45,705 bases of DNA from Planctomycetota bacterium (GCA_017303505.1 JAFLCP010000055.1:1-45705); one strand, 5' to 3'; numbered from the stretch's first letter, positions 9,416 through 17,945 are shown. Program-made: numbers and translations. The notes: generated from the letters alone by a model not told the origin.

Positions 9416-10555
9416 TCAACTGACTTGCAACATTCGCTCCAAAGCGATCAGAGACCAGCGTGCCGTGTCTTCATCCACCACGATTCGATTCACGACCGAT
9501 TGGTTCGCGATATTTTCAAGCGACCAGCAGAGGTGGGCCAAGTCGATTCGGTACATGGTGGCACACATGCAGACGACCGGCGACAAGAAATGGATCTCTT
9601 GTTCAGGATGCTCTTGTTTGAGTCGATTCACTAGGTGAAGTTCGGTTCCAATCGCCCATTTGGTTCCGGGGGCTGCTTTTTTAACTGTGTCGATGATCTT
9701 GCTGGTGGACCCGGAGATATCGGCAATGTCATTAACCTCTTGCATACACTCGGGGTGGACGAGGATCTTCACGCCAGGGATCTTCGAGCGGAATTGTTCT
9801 ACATGACTAGCGCGGAACATTTGATGAACGCTGCAGTGACCTTTCCATAGAATCACGCGGCTCTCTTGATAGGCCGTTTCGTTGTTACCGCCGAGATCGT
9901 CTGCATAGGGATCCCAAACAGGCATTTGATCATTGGTGATTCCCATTTTAAGAGCGGTGTTGCGACCGAGGTGTTGATCTGGGAAGAAGAACACGCGTTT
10001 CGATTTTGCAAATGCCCATTTCAAAACAGCGGCAGCGTTGCTGCTGGTGCACACGATGCCTCCATGTTTTCCGCAGAAAGCCTTCAAACTTGCAGCTGAG
10101 TTAATGTACGTCACGGGAGTGATATCGTCGGTATCGATCACTTCGGAAAGTTCTTGCCAAGCTTTCTCGACTTGAGCGATGGCGGCCATATCGGCCATCG
10201 AACATCCAGCGGCCATATCGGGCAGAACTACAGAGACTCGCTCGCCGTTACGAGCTTTGAGCTTCTCAGGGCGATTGGCCAAAATGTCGGCAGTCTCGGC
10301 CATGAAATGAACGCCACAGAAAACGATAGCTCGACAATCTTGGCTATCGGCTGCCATCTTACTCAGTTGATAACTATCACCGCGCAAGTCGCTATGGGCA
10401 ATGACCTCATCTTGTTGGTAGTGATGACCCAGGATGAGGAGTTTCGAGCCGAGTTTCTGCTTGACTGCGGCGATGCGTTGGGAAAGCGAATTATTGTCGA
10501 GCCCTTTGTAATCGCTAAGAGGTAGAGCGGTTGGGGTGAGTTCGACGACGTTCAT
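9416..10555 (-). CDS. nadA: quinolinate synthase NadA
   Basis: A 379-residue cytosolic enzyme that condenses iminoaspartate with dihydroxyacetone phosphate to quinolinate, the precursor of NAD. Family signatures are clear: GHHYQQDEVI, CGVHFMAETADIL, PDMAAGCSMADMA, YINSAASLKAFCG, FFPDQHLGRNTA and LVHPECMQEV. By alignment with known NadA proteins from memory, the three [4Fe-4S] ligands should be C118 (AGCSM), C241 (WKGHCSVH) and C331 (CMCATMY). The length fits the longer NadA class. No nadB or nadC lies beside it. Upstream on the opposite strand is the isolated SpoA/FliN-like gene, so 10556-10749 must hold divergent promoters. No nadR or niacin-related site was recognised. Confidence 0.96.
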   Translation of the reverse strand: MNVVELTPTALPLSDYKGLDNNSLSQRIAAVKQKLGSKLLILGHHYQQDEVIAHSDLRGDSYQLSKMAADSQDCRAIVFCGVHFMAETADILANRPEKLKARNGERVSVVLPDMAAGCSMADMAAIAQVEKAWQELSEVIDTDDITPVTYINSAASLKAFCGKHGGIVCTSSNAAAVLKWAFAKSKRVFFFPDQHLGRNTALKMGITNDQMPVWDPYADDLGGNNETAYQESRVILWKGHCSVHQMFRASHVEQFRSKIPGVKILVHPECMQEVNDIADISGSTSKIIDTVKKAAPGTKWAIGTELHLVNRLKQEHPEQEIHFLSPVVCMCATMYRIDLAHLCWSLENIANQSVVNRIVVDEDTARWSLIALERMLQVS

Positions 10556-10749
10556 GCCACTGAAATCCTGATTGAGTTCGAAGGGGTTTGGGGACTAACG
10601 CGCCTATCCCTGGGACGACTGCATTGTCCGTACCGCTATTGTAGCAACGTTTCCACTCAAGTCCGACTGAGGAAGGTTCGATAACAACAGAGATGGTTGC
10701 GTTTCTTCATAAAACCATCCATTGTTCTGAATATCGGACGTTCTGGCCC

Positions 10750-11055
10750 ATGTTGACCTGTAAAACTACCCCAGACTATTGGAAGAGCCTTCTAAAGGTT
10801 GAAGTTCCTGTGAGGGTAGTATTGGCCAAGAAGAAAATGTCCGTCGATCAAATTCTGGAACTTGTGCCGGGCATCATGATCCAATTTGATAAACCCTGTG
10901 ATAGCCCATTGACCCTTGAAGTTGATGGTCAAGTGTTGGCTCAAGGGGAAGTCGTTAAGGTGGGTGACAAGTTCGGAATTCGCATCAAAGAGGTGGTGCC
11001 GCCGGCTGAACGTTATGTGCCTGTCTGGCCGTCGCAACCGGAAGCTGCTGAGTAG
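10750..11055 (+). CDS. stand-alone FliN/SpoA-domain protein
   Basis: A small protein of 101 residues from the ATG at 10750 (a longer version from 10693 is possible). Residues about 12-85 fit the SpoA surface-presentation fold of FliM/FliN and type III secretion C-ring proteins: LLKVEVPVRVVLAKKKMSVD, ILELVPGIMIQFDKPCDSPL, LEVDGQVLAQGEVVKVGDKFGIRI. In FliN this fold builds the flagellar C-ring. No other flagellar or secretion gene is visible, so it is either an orphan motor-switch subunit or a diverged SpoA protein with another use. The final ten residues are a Pro/Glu tail. The fold is confident; the role is uncertain. Confidence 0.8.
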   Translation: MLTCKTTPDYWKSLLKVEVPVRVVLAKKKMSVDQILELVPGIMIQFDKPCDSPLTLEVDGQVLAQGEVVKVGDKFGIRIKEVVPPAERYVPVWPSQPEAAE

Positions 11056-11176
11056 TTGGCAATTGTCTGTCTAACCCTGCCGTGCTCGTATGCAGCATGT
11101 TCTTTTGTGGGTTGACTTTCCTCTGTCTATGCGATTCAGCGTAGACACAGTCTGCAGCAACAAACCAAAAGCCAAA

Positions 11177-11226
11177 ATAAAAACCTCTCTAGTCGCAAGC
11201 TTAAGCAGGTTGCAATAGAGAGGTTT
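11177..11226 (-). terminator. Rho-independent terminator of the kor genes
   Basis: On the minus strand, 30 bases after the korB stop, an 11-bp perfect stem (AAACCTCTCTA at 11181-11191 with 11216-11226) closes a 24-base loop that can itself fold. It is followed by TTTTTATTTT. The FliN-like gene converges on it from the other side. Confidence 0.8.
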
Positions 11227-11255
11227 GTGATGGGCTTCAGCGGTCGAGCGCGTTG

Positions 11256-12272
11256 TTAGGCTACCTGCCAGGTATCACCCGAGCGGAACAGCTGGTTGAG
11301 ATCACCGGGGCCGCGTTTTTGCTTCGCCAGCTTGATTTGATCGTTCATCTGATCATCAAAGGTGGGCGATTGGATATCGCGGAAGACGCCGATAGGTTCT
11401 GGGAATTCAGCGCGTCGCATGCGAGCCAACAAGAACGAATGGATGAGATCGCCTTGTTCGTCATGCACCAGCAAGTCGCTTTCAGAGATACCGTTTCCAA
11501 GTTTGACGACTTCAATTTTGGTGCCAACAAGCCGAATACCTTTGTCGCGCTCTTTGCCGAAGATCAGAGGCTTGCCATGCTCTAGTTCGATGACGTTGTC
11601 ATCGCGGGTTGCGCGATCAGCAGCATAGTTCCAGGCACCATCGTTGAATACGTTGCAGTTTTGATAAACTTCAACGAACGCCGTCCCTTTATGCTCAGCA
11701 GCTCGCTTGAGCGTTGCGGCTAAGTGCTTGACATGGGCATCGATACTTCGAGCGACAAAGGTAGCTTCTGCACCAAGTGCCAACAACATCGGATTGAGCG
11801 GATGATCAATGGCACCCATCGGAGTGCTCTTGGTTACTTGCCCTTCTGGACTGGTGGGAGAATATTGTCCTTTGGTCAATCCATAGATGCGGTTGTTGAA
11901 AAGAATGATGTTCAGGTTAACGTTGCGGCGAAGCAAATGAACGAAATGATTGCCGCCGATGCTCAGCGCATCGCCGTCACCGGTGATTACCCATACCTTA
12001 AGATCTGGACGTGTGACTTTAAGGCCGGTAGCAACTGCGGGAGCGCGACCGTGAATGCTGTGAACGCCGTAGGTGTTCATGTAATACGGGAAGCGACTGG
12101 AGCAACCGATACCTGACACGAAGACCATCTGCTCAGGTGGGATGCCAAGTTCGGGCAGCACCTTTTTCATCTGAGCCAGAATCGAATAGTCACCGCAACC
12201 TGGGCACCAGCGAACGTCTTGATCGCTAGCGAAATCAGCAGCCTTGAGAACAGGAAGATTAACAGTACTCAT
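11256..12272 (-). CDS. korB: 2-oxoacid:ferredoxin oxidoreductase, beta subunit
   Basis: A 338-residue thiamine-diphosphate subunit of a KorAB-type enzyme, which oxidatively decarboxylates a 2-oxoacid (usually 2-oxoglutarate) to the acyl-CoA and reduces ferredoxin. Evidence: RWCPGCGDYSIL near residues 22-32 with the CxxC cluster ligands, SGIGCSSR, the TPP-binding GDGDALSIGGNHFVHLLRRN and the downstream ILFNNRIYGLTKGQ block, and the long GTAFVEVYQNCNVFNDGAW segment typical of KorB. The korA gene ends 125 bases upstream on the same strand and a terminator follows, so the two should form one transcription unit. Substrate identity (2-oxoglutarate versus another 2-oxoacid) cannot be settled from sequence alone. 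Confidence 0.93.
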   Translation of the reverse strand: MSTVNLPVLKAADFASDQDVRWCPGCGDYSILAQMKKVLPELGIPPEQMVFVSGIGCSSRFPYYMNTYGVHSIHGRAPAVATGLKVTRPDLKVWVITGDGDALSIGGNHFVHLLRRNVNLNIILFNNRIYGLTKGQYSPTSPEGQVTKSTPMGAIDHPLNPMLLALGAEATFVARSIDAHVKHLAATLKRAAEHKGTAFVEVYQNCNVFNDGAWNYAADRATRDDNVIELEHGKPLIFGKERDKGIRLVGTKIEVVKLGNGISESDLLVHDEQGDLIHSFLLARMRRAEFPEPIGVFRDIQSPTFDDQMNDQIKLAKQKRGPGDLNQLFRSGDTWQVA

Positions 12273-12397
12273 ATTTAACTCGACGATAGGCGAATTCAGT
12301 TTTTCGAAATCAGTGAATCGAAATCTCTGGTCTTAGATTTAGATTCGGCCAATTGTGTTTAAAGGCAACACGTTTCAGAGCATTGTGTCGTTGGGCG

Positions 12398-14266
12398 TTA
12401 GGCAGTTTTGCAGACGTTCGAAATCTGCTCGACTAATTCCACGACAGAGAACGGCTTACCCTTAACTTTGTTGTAGCCGATTGCGTCCACCAAATATTTG
12501 GCGCGAATCAGCATTCGCAATTGGCCCATATTCAGTTCTGGGATAAGTACTTTGCGATATTGCTTCAAGACATGACCGAGGTTGCTCGGAAACGGATTGA
12601 GGTGTCGCAAATGGAGATGAGCCACGCTTAGTCCCATTTCTTGGGCTTGCTTAACGGCCGTCATACAAGCGCCGTATGTGCCACCCCAAGAAACGACGAG
12701 TAGGTCGCCCGACTCAGGACCGAGCACTGTGGCTGGCGGAATCATCTTGGCAACGTTGGCAACTTTTTGTTCGCGTGTTCGAACCATGTGCTGATGGTTT
12801 TCAGGATCGTAACTGATGTTGCCAGTAACATCTTCTTTCTCAATGCCACCGACACGATGCATCAGCCCAGGTGTTCCTGGAATGGCCCATGGGCGAGCCA
12901 GCATGTCGTCACGACGGTATGGCTTGAAGTTAGCCGCGTCTGAGCCATCCGGATGTTGAATTTGGATCTTTTCCATCTGGTTTACATCGGGTATCAACCA
13001 AGGTTCGGCACCGTTGGCAATGTATCCATCGGAGAGAATGACGACGGGCATCATCAACCGCGACGCAATTCGCCACGCTTCAATTGCTGTATCGAAACAA
13101 TCGGCTGGAGAACGAGCCGCGATTACTGGGAGAGGCGATTCCCCGTTTCTACCGAACAGAACCTGCAAAAGGTCTGCTTGTTCGGTTTTGGTCGGTAAGC
13201 CGGTGCTTGGCCCGCCACGTTGAACGTCAATGATGATCATTGGCAATTCTAGCATCAAAGCGAGGCCCATCGCTTCTGCCTTGAGAGCGATACCCGGTCC
13301 ACTGCTGGTGGTTACACCCATGCTGCCACCGTAAGCGGCGCCAATCGCGGAGCACACAGCTGCGATTTCATCTTCGGCTTGGAAGGTGTATACGCCGAAG
13401 TTCTTGAAGCGGCTTAGTTCATGGAGGATATCGCTGGCAGGAGTAATCGGGTAAGAGCCGTAAAAGAGTTGTTTGCCCGATAATTGTGCGGCAGTCATCA
13501 AGCCCCAAGCGAGCGCTTGATTACCCATCATGTTGCGATAAAGACCTGGGGTTAGAGACGCCGGTTCGACGCGATAGGACGCACCAAGCGTCTCCGTTGT
13601 TTCACCGAAGGCCCACCCTGCTAGCAGAGCTTTTTCGTTCGCTTTTTGAATGTCGGGGGTCTTCGAAAACTTGTCGCGGATAAACCGCAAGGTCGGTTCC
13701 ATGGAACGACCGTAAAGCCAGAAGACCATTCCCATCGCAAAAAAGTTCTTGCAGCGGTCTGCTTCTTTGACACTTAGGCCCAATTCTTTGACAGCTTCCA
13801 TGGTGAGCTTGTTCATTGGAACCCGAACCAAGCGATAGTTCTCCATCGCAGGTTCTTCCAATGGGCTGGTTTTGAGATTGGCTAGCTTGAGATCTTTGTC
13901 TTCGAAATTATCTTCGTTGACGATTAGCAAGCCACCTTTACGAAGGTCGGCGAGGTTGGTCACAAGAGCGGCTGGGTTCATCGCGATGAGAGCATCGACC
14001 ACGTCACCAGGGGTGAATACCTCATGCGAGGCAAATTGAACTTGGAAACCGCTGACGCCAGCCCGTGTGCCGCGAGGAGCGCGAATTTCAGCAGGGAAAT
14101 CAGGGAAGGTTGCAATATCATTTCCCAACAGAGCAGATGTGTTGGTGAGCTGCGTGCCCAGAAGCTGCATTCCGTCACCGGAATCGCCAGCCAGTCGTAC
14201 GGTAACACCACTTACATACTGAACCGGTTTCGAAGACTGCTCCAAAGAAGCCACGTCCGTCGACAT
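12398..14266 (-). CDS. korA: 2-oxoacid:ferredoxin oxidoreductase, fused gamma-alpha subunit
   Basis: A 622-residue protein. Residues about 20-195 are the gamma domain (VTVRLAGDSGDGMQLLGTQL, FPAEIRAPRGTRAGVSGFQV, MNPAALVTNLADLRKGGLLI). The remainder is the alpha subunit with the pyrimidine-binding part: YPITPASDILHELS, FQAEDEIAAVCSAIGAAYGG, TTSSGPGIALKAEAMGLALM and VQRGGPSTGLPTKTEQADLL. This gamma-alpha fusion is the usual KorA architecture and pairs with the KorB encoded just downstream. Two in-frame starts are possible, ATG at 14278 and ATG at 14266; the shorter is preferred because the conserved part begins soon after, though neither has a clear ribosome site. It supplies reduced ferredoxin from the TCA-cycle region of metabolism. 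Confidence 0.92.
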   Translation of the reverse strand: MSTDVASLEQSSKPVQYVSGVTVRLAGDSGDGMQLLGTQLTNTSALLGNDIATFPDFPAEIRAPRGTRAGVSGFQVQFASHEVFTPGDVVDALIAMNPAALVTNLADLRKGGLLIVNEDNFEDKDLKLANLKTSPLEEPAMENYRLVRVPMNKLTMEAVKELGLSVKEADRCKNFFAMGMVFWLYGRSMEPTLRFIRDKFSKTPDIQKANEKALLAGWAFGETTETLGASYRVEPASLTPGLYRNMMGNQALAWGLMTAAQLSGKQLFYGSYPITPASDILHELSRFKNFGVYTFQAEDEIAAVCSAIGAAYGGSMGVTTSSGPGIALKAEAMGLALMLELPMIIIDVQRGGPSTGLPTKTEQADLLQVLFGRNGESPLPVIAARSPADCFDTAIEAWRIASRLMMPVVILSDGYIANGAEPWLIPDVNQMEKIQIQHPDGSDAANFKPYRRDDMLARPWAIPGTPGLMHRVGGIEKEDVTGNISYDPENHQHMVRTREQKVANVAKMIPPATVLGPESGDLLVVSWGGTYGACMTAVKQAQEMGLSVAHLHLRHLNPFPSNLGHVLKQYRKVLIPELNMGQLRMLIRAKYLVDAIGYNKVKGKPFSVVELVEQISNVCKTA

Positions 14267-14668
14267 GCGCGGGTACATCCATCAAAAGAGTATTCGGTTG
14301 AAGTCTAACGATACTAAGGAGTTTATCGTTTTTTCCAATTGTTAGGGTAAAGCTATTTTGGCAAAAGAATAGGCCTATATGTGTCCCATGCCCCCTATTT
14401 TTGCAGTGTGCGCCAACTCTTAACCGCCAAATTCGCGGGTGTGTTCGTGTGTGCACTGCTCTCACAGAGGCGATGCATGCATTTCAGCATACTGGAAATG
14501 GGGGCTTTCTTGTGTCCGTAGTGGTTTGCTTGGAGTTGATCCCGTAGGCCGATTCCGAACCTAACTTTTCTCCCTGAAGAAATGCTGTTAAAAAAGTGAA
14601 TTGCCTTTTCAGAATTAGCGAGCCTAATACTCGCCATTTGCAAGCATTTTCTCGCCGCCCCCAAATTT

Positions 14669-15173
14669 GGTGCCAGGCACCCGGTTTTGCCTGTTCATTT
14701 TGGTGCCAGGCCTTCGGTCGCTGGCCAGAACTTGGTGCCAGAACTTGGTGCCAGGCTGGGACGACGAAAAAATGATAAGGCGTTCAAGTAATCGCCTGAA
14801 ATCTACGGGATCGATCCAAGCGCTAACTGCCGACGTCGCCATACTTTACGCCGTTTCGTCATCCCAGTGCCAGGCACCCTATTTGTCCGATAAGGATCCC
14901 GCAGAGAACCGAAATGGCTAACCAAGTGGACAATACACTTCTAATGCAGCCATTTCACCCAAAAAGAAAATTACTCCATTAGCCAATTTAATGCAGCCAT
15001 TTGCAAGCAAATTCCACACTCGCCCAAAACAGGGTGCCTGGCACCTTTTCTTGCGGCCTGCAATTTGGTGCCAGGCACCCTGTTTGTGGCGCCCGCGACC
15101 ATCTTGTACTTAAAATGGGTGGATTTTGGGACGGAAATGGCGCCGGACAGAAGGCAACTTGGTGCCAGGCACC
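14669..15173. repeat. cluster of GGTGCCAGGCACC palindromes
   Basis: Perfect copies of the 13-mer GGTGCC-A/T-GGCACC lie at 14669, 15033, 15067 and 15161. A 12-of-13 copy lies at 14866, and partial copies at 14702, 14734 and 14747. The copies at 15033 and 15067 are head to head within a longer exact 19-bp inverted repeat (15027-15045 with 15067-15085) around a 21-base spacer, so the pair folds into a large hairpin. Around 14728-14752 AGAACTTGGTGCC is tandemly doubled. The arrangement is REP-like: a short palindrome, clustered, intergenic, partly degenerate. Confidence 0.85.
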
Positions 15174-15277
15174 ATGTGGGAGGCTATTTTCAGGGTGGGG
15201 AACGATAGCAATTTGGCGTTGGCGCCTGGCGAGAGCATTAGGATTGCTAATGCATTTTTGAGCCCGGATTGCTTGTT

Positions 15278-15320
15278 GTCACAGAGAAATGCATGCAAAT
15301 GCTAGCAGGTTCTCTGTGAC
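15278..15320 (-). terminator. 11-bp inverted repeat after the sigma-linked operon
   Basis: GTCACAGAGAA (15278-15288) pairs perfectly with 15310-15320 across a 21-base loop containing GCATGC. It lies 27 bases after the stop of the secreted-protein gene. There is no T run, so it is a candidate 3'-end structure rather than a proven intrinsic terminator. Confidence 0.45.
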
Positions 15321-15347
15321 GATCGAATTTTGCAGTTGGTTTGCTAG

Positions 15348-16718
15348 CTATTTTGAACTTGATAGTTCGTATTCAAATAACTGCGTCTTGAAGCCCTCCA
15401 CCTCAGCTAGACGCAGCTTGGCTCCCTCACTGGTCCATTCGTATTCAAATGGCTTCTCCGTAAACGGATCGTTGGGCGCCGGTAAATCCAGTTCCCCCAA
15501 ACTCATTGGAAACTTGCCATTGTGTTTGCTAGCGTGGTCTCGCAGTGACTCGATGGTCTGTAACAACTTCACGCGGCGCTCGAACGTTCTGCAAATCAAA
15601 ATCCCCTGAGGAATTACTAACGGCAACGGACTGGATTTTGCCCCCGTCTCCGCAAGCAATTCATTTACCATGCTTTCAATCTTCTTCTTCGCTTCGAGTA
15701 CTTCAAGCGGACGAAGATAAGTCAGTGGTTCGACATGCGCTCGAAACCGATTGTTCTGCATGTGAATCCAACGCATGATTAACTCCTCTTTGGACATTCG
15801 CTCCATCTCTGCAGACGAAAAGCCGAATGTTTCTGGAAGCTGTTTTGTTGCGAGTTCGCTGATTTGGTTCTGCAGCTTAAGTCCTTCTTCAGCGGTGTAG
15901 CGTTCCGCACCTGCCTCACCATAAATTTCAACAAACTGTGCTGCTAGTTCCTTCCATTTTGCATCCCCGATAGGTGGTGCGTCTTCATCACTGGATGTTG
16001 GAGAAGCCCATAACTCCCAACGAACCATTGGGCCAATGTCATGAAGCGTAGGAGGCAAGCTGGCGAGCGACCAATACAAATTGGGACAGTCCTCCTGTTG
16101 TATTGCCAACTCAATATTTTCAAACGCAAAATTCGCAATCGCTAATCCTACTAAATGACAAACAATAACTGGCGTTGCCGCACAATGTCGGCCACATGCC
16201 AACTGAGCCTTGATGCATATCAGGGCCTCTTCCGTTTTCCCTTCGGCCAATAATCGCTTGATCCAACCCGTCATCCCTCGCCCAGCAAGCATACGTTGTG
16301 ACTGAACATCAGGTAGTAAGATCTGGTAGGGCCGATCGCTCCTAAGTGGATATTGCCAATCAGCGTAGCTCATCGAACCGGCTCGAATCAGCTGTCGTGC
16401 GAAACTCCCGTAGGAAAATTCCTTTAGTTTCGGATCATTGAGTTCCATGACTGCATAGTCGTTAAGCTTAGGATATACCTCTTGCATAAAAGGCTGCTGT
16501 TCATAGACGATTCGCAACAGAACGGGGACCGCATTGCCAGCTTCTTGTTCTTCTTCAGATGGCAAAAGATGGAACAAAGTTTTGCCCGCTTGTGCACTCT
16601 GCGGATGTAATCGAATAGTCTTCTTGGTTACCGCATCTGATTGCCCGCAGGCATCAAGTGGAAAACAAGTGAGTAGCAACGCAATTGCGATAAGTACCTG
16701 ATAGTGGCAAATCTTCAT
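15348..16718 (-). CDS. secreted protein of unknown function, third gene of the sigma-factor unit
   Basis: A 456-residue protein I do not recognise as a named family. It begins with a clear export signal (residues 1-24, MKICHYQVLIAIALLLTC...) ending in LDACGQ; the Cys could make it a lipoprotein, although Asp at -2 is unusual. The body is helical and Leu/Ala-rich, with a segment around WIKRLLAEGKTEEALICIKA that looks TPR-like. The C-terminal 75 residues (LRDHASKHNGKFPMSLGELD then NDPFTEKPFEYEW) follow a pattern common in planctomycete exported proteins and in pseudopilin-like C-termini. The start is one base after the stop of the upstream one-TM gene, which indicates coupled translation. No enzymatic motif is visible. 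Confidence 0.75.
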   Translation of the reverse strand: MKICHYQVLIAIALLLTCFPLDACGQSDAVTKKTIRLHPQSAQAGKTLFHLLPSEEEQEAGNAVPVLLRIVYEQQPFMQEVYPKLNDYAVMELNDPKLKEFSYGSFARQLIRAGSMSYADWQYPLRSDRPYQILLPDVQSQRMLAGRGMTGWIKRLLAEGKTEEALICIKAQLACGRHCAATPVIVCHLVGLAIANFAFENIELAIQQEDCPNLYWSLASLPPTLHDIGPMVRWELWASPTSSDEDAPPIGDAKWKELAAQFVEIYGEAGAERYTAEEGLKLQNQISELATKQLPETFGFSSAEMERMSKEELIMRWIHMQNNRFRAHVEPLTYLRPLEVLEAKKKIESMVNELLAETGAKSSPLPLVIPQGILICRTFERRVKLLQTIESLRDHASKHNGKFPMSLGELDLPAPNDPFTEKPFEYEWTSEGAKLRLAEVEGFKTQLFEYELSSSK

Positions 16719-16719
16719 T

Positions 16720-17298
16720 TCAAGCTTCTCCAGTTAATACCGACAAAGAGTCTTTGGGTTGCAAGGTTTTGCGATCACTGTCGTTGACTGACGGGAACAA
16801 AATTGGTTGGATCTTGGGCGATGGCCAAGACTCCGTTTCAATAAAGTCTTCGAGCCGAATTCGTGAGGATTGAGCTGTAGTTCGATTTGCACTGTTACTA
16901 TCGCTTTCGCGTTGCGATCGTTCAGTAAGATGGACTACAAAGTTATCTGTTGCACTAGCGCTGGGTGTAAATTCTGCGTTGGCACTTGGTTTGGGTTGTT
17001 CGCCAGCAATGTCGCTGTTTCCAGGCTTGTTCGTGGTGTTTGTAACAAAGTGTGCCGACAATGAAAATGTTGCGACTAACGAAGCTGCAATACCTATACA
17101 TCGCCAGAGCTTCAAATGCCGCAATTGTTGTTTTTGGTTTGCGACACTCCCCACTGCATAGCCACACTGGTAGAGAATTTCATCACGATTCTCAGGGCTT
17201 GTTCCAAGCGTTTGCTCGCCCAATTGTTTTTCAAAACCGCTCATTCCATGCTGGATGCGGCCTGAATCAAATGGTGTTGTGAAGTCGGTATCCATCAT
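16720..17298 (-). CDS. one-TM protein coupled to the sigma factor; candidate anti-sigma factor
   Basis: A 192-residue protein with a soluble N-terminal part (1-66), one membrane segment (about 68-88, RCIGIAASLVATFSLSAHFV) and a low-complexity Ser/Asn/Thr-rich extracytoplasmic tail. It overlaps the sigma-factor stop by four bases (ATGA), the classic arrangement for a membrane anti-sigma factor. The HxxxCxxC zinc signature of ZAS-type anti-sigmas is absent, and I see no similarity to FecR or RskA. A second ATG immediately after the first has better spacing from the GGAGAG upstream. The anti-sigma role is inferred from position and topology only. Confidence 0.7.
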   Translation of the reverse strand: MMDTDFTTPFDSGRIQHGMSGFEKQLGEQTLGTSPENRDEILYQCGYAVGSVANQKQQLRHLKLWRCIGIAASLVATFSLSAHFVTNTTNKPGNSDIAGEQPKPSANAEFTPSASATDNFVVHLTERSQRESDSNSANRTTAQSSRIRLEDFIETESWPSPKIQPILFPSVNDSDRKTLQPKDSLSVLTGEA

Positions 17299-17759
17299 GT
17301 CTCTCCAAGTATGTGCTTTAAGCGGTCGATACCTTCTTGATAACTACGCCACACCGTCGTTGTTGGAAGCTGAAGCAAGTTGCCAATCTCCTCGAATGTC
17401 AGCCCGCCCCAAATTTTGGCAACAATGATTTCACGTTGACTGTGATCTAGTTGGGCTAACGAATCATTTAGATCGATTTCGGCTGTCGATGACTTTGATT
17501 TATCCGACGAACGAACTTCAGCTACCACTCTCTCACGCGTTTGTCGCCTTGACAGAGAAATGTGTTGATTAACCGATAGTCTCTTTGAAACTTTGAACAG
17601 CCAAGCTACGCAATTCGTCGGGACTGGGTCTTCTTGTGCAAGTTGAATGAAAGCCTGTTGAATAATATCTTCCGCCGTATGACGCTCTCCACCAACCCAA
17701 GCCAACAATGTTGGCCAGTAGCGATCGAGTAATTCCCCGAGTTGGTGTGGTTCGATTGG
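17295..17759 (-). CDS. ECF-type RNA polymerase sigma factor
   Basis: 154 residues from the ATG at 17759. Region 2 is seen in ELLDRYWPTLLAWVG and TAEDIIQQAFIQLAQ, with AWLFKVSKRLSVNQH as its end. Region 4 is LDHSQREIIVAKIWGGLTFEEIGNLLQLPTTTVWRSY, a helix-turn-helix for -35 recognition, followed by DRLKHIL. A lysine/serine-rich linker separates the regions. It belongs to the sigma-70 family as diversified in planctomycetes and should bind core polymerase and direct a small regulon, plausibly including its own operon. An in-frame TTG at 17825 would add 22 residues; the ATG is preferred because homologous sigmas begin close to region 2. No ribosome site is evident at either start. Confidence 0.88.
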   Translation of the reverse strand, partial: PIEPHQLGELLDRYWPTLLAWVGGERHTAEDIIQQAFIQLAQEDPVPTNCVAWLFKVSKRLSVNQHISLSRRQTRERVVAEVRSSDKSKSSTAEIDLNDSLAQLDHSQREIIVAKIWGGLTFEEIGNLLQLPTTTVWRSYQEGIDRLKHILGET

Positions 17760-17945
17760 CATGTAGATGAGAACTGAATCGGAAAGAATGTCAGAGCGAT
17801 AAACTTCGAGATCATCTACAAGCAAGACAAAACTGCGGAGCCTTTTTTTTCATCTAAATCGATGGAATCTAAAAACAGTTCCTCTGCAAATATTTGACTT
17901 CCAAGTCGCGTCTCTAGGTACATCGGTCAGCAATGCTTAGAAAAC

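Larger units (their letters stand above)
14279..15347 (+). other. 1.07-kb intergenic region without a convincing gene
   Basis: No reading frame here has recognisable protein features; the small open frames run through palindromic repeats. It holds the GGTGCCAGGCACC cluster (14669-15173), a repeated 14-mer GCCATTTGCAAGCA at 14633 and 14996, a repeated AATGCAGCCATT at about 14943 and 14990, and a hairpin at 15278-15320. The korA promoter must lie at its left edge. Confidence 0.7.

Noticed and set aside
14669-15173. CRISPR array
   Set aside because: The repeats are short palindromes with irregular spacing (34 to about 200 bases) and varying orientation; no cas genes are present.
14279-15347. 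Several short open frames (70-100 codons) in the repeat-rich gap
   Set aside because: They run through the palindromes, lack ribosome sites and show no protein-like composition.
16720-17298. Zinc-binding (ZAS) anti-sigma factor
   Set aside because: The HxxxCxxC motif is absent; only position and topology support an anti-sigma role.
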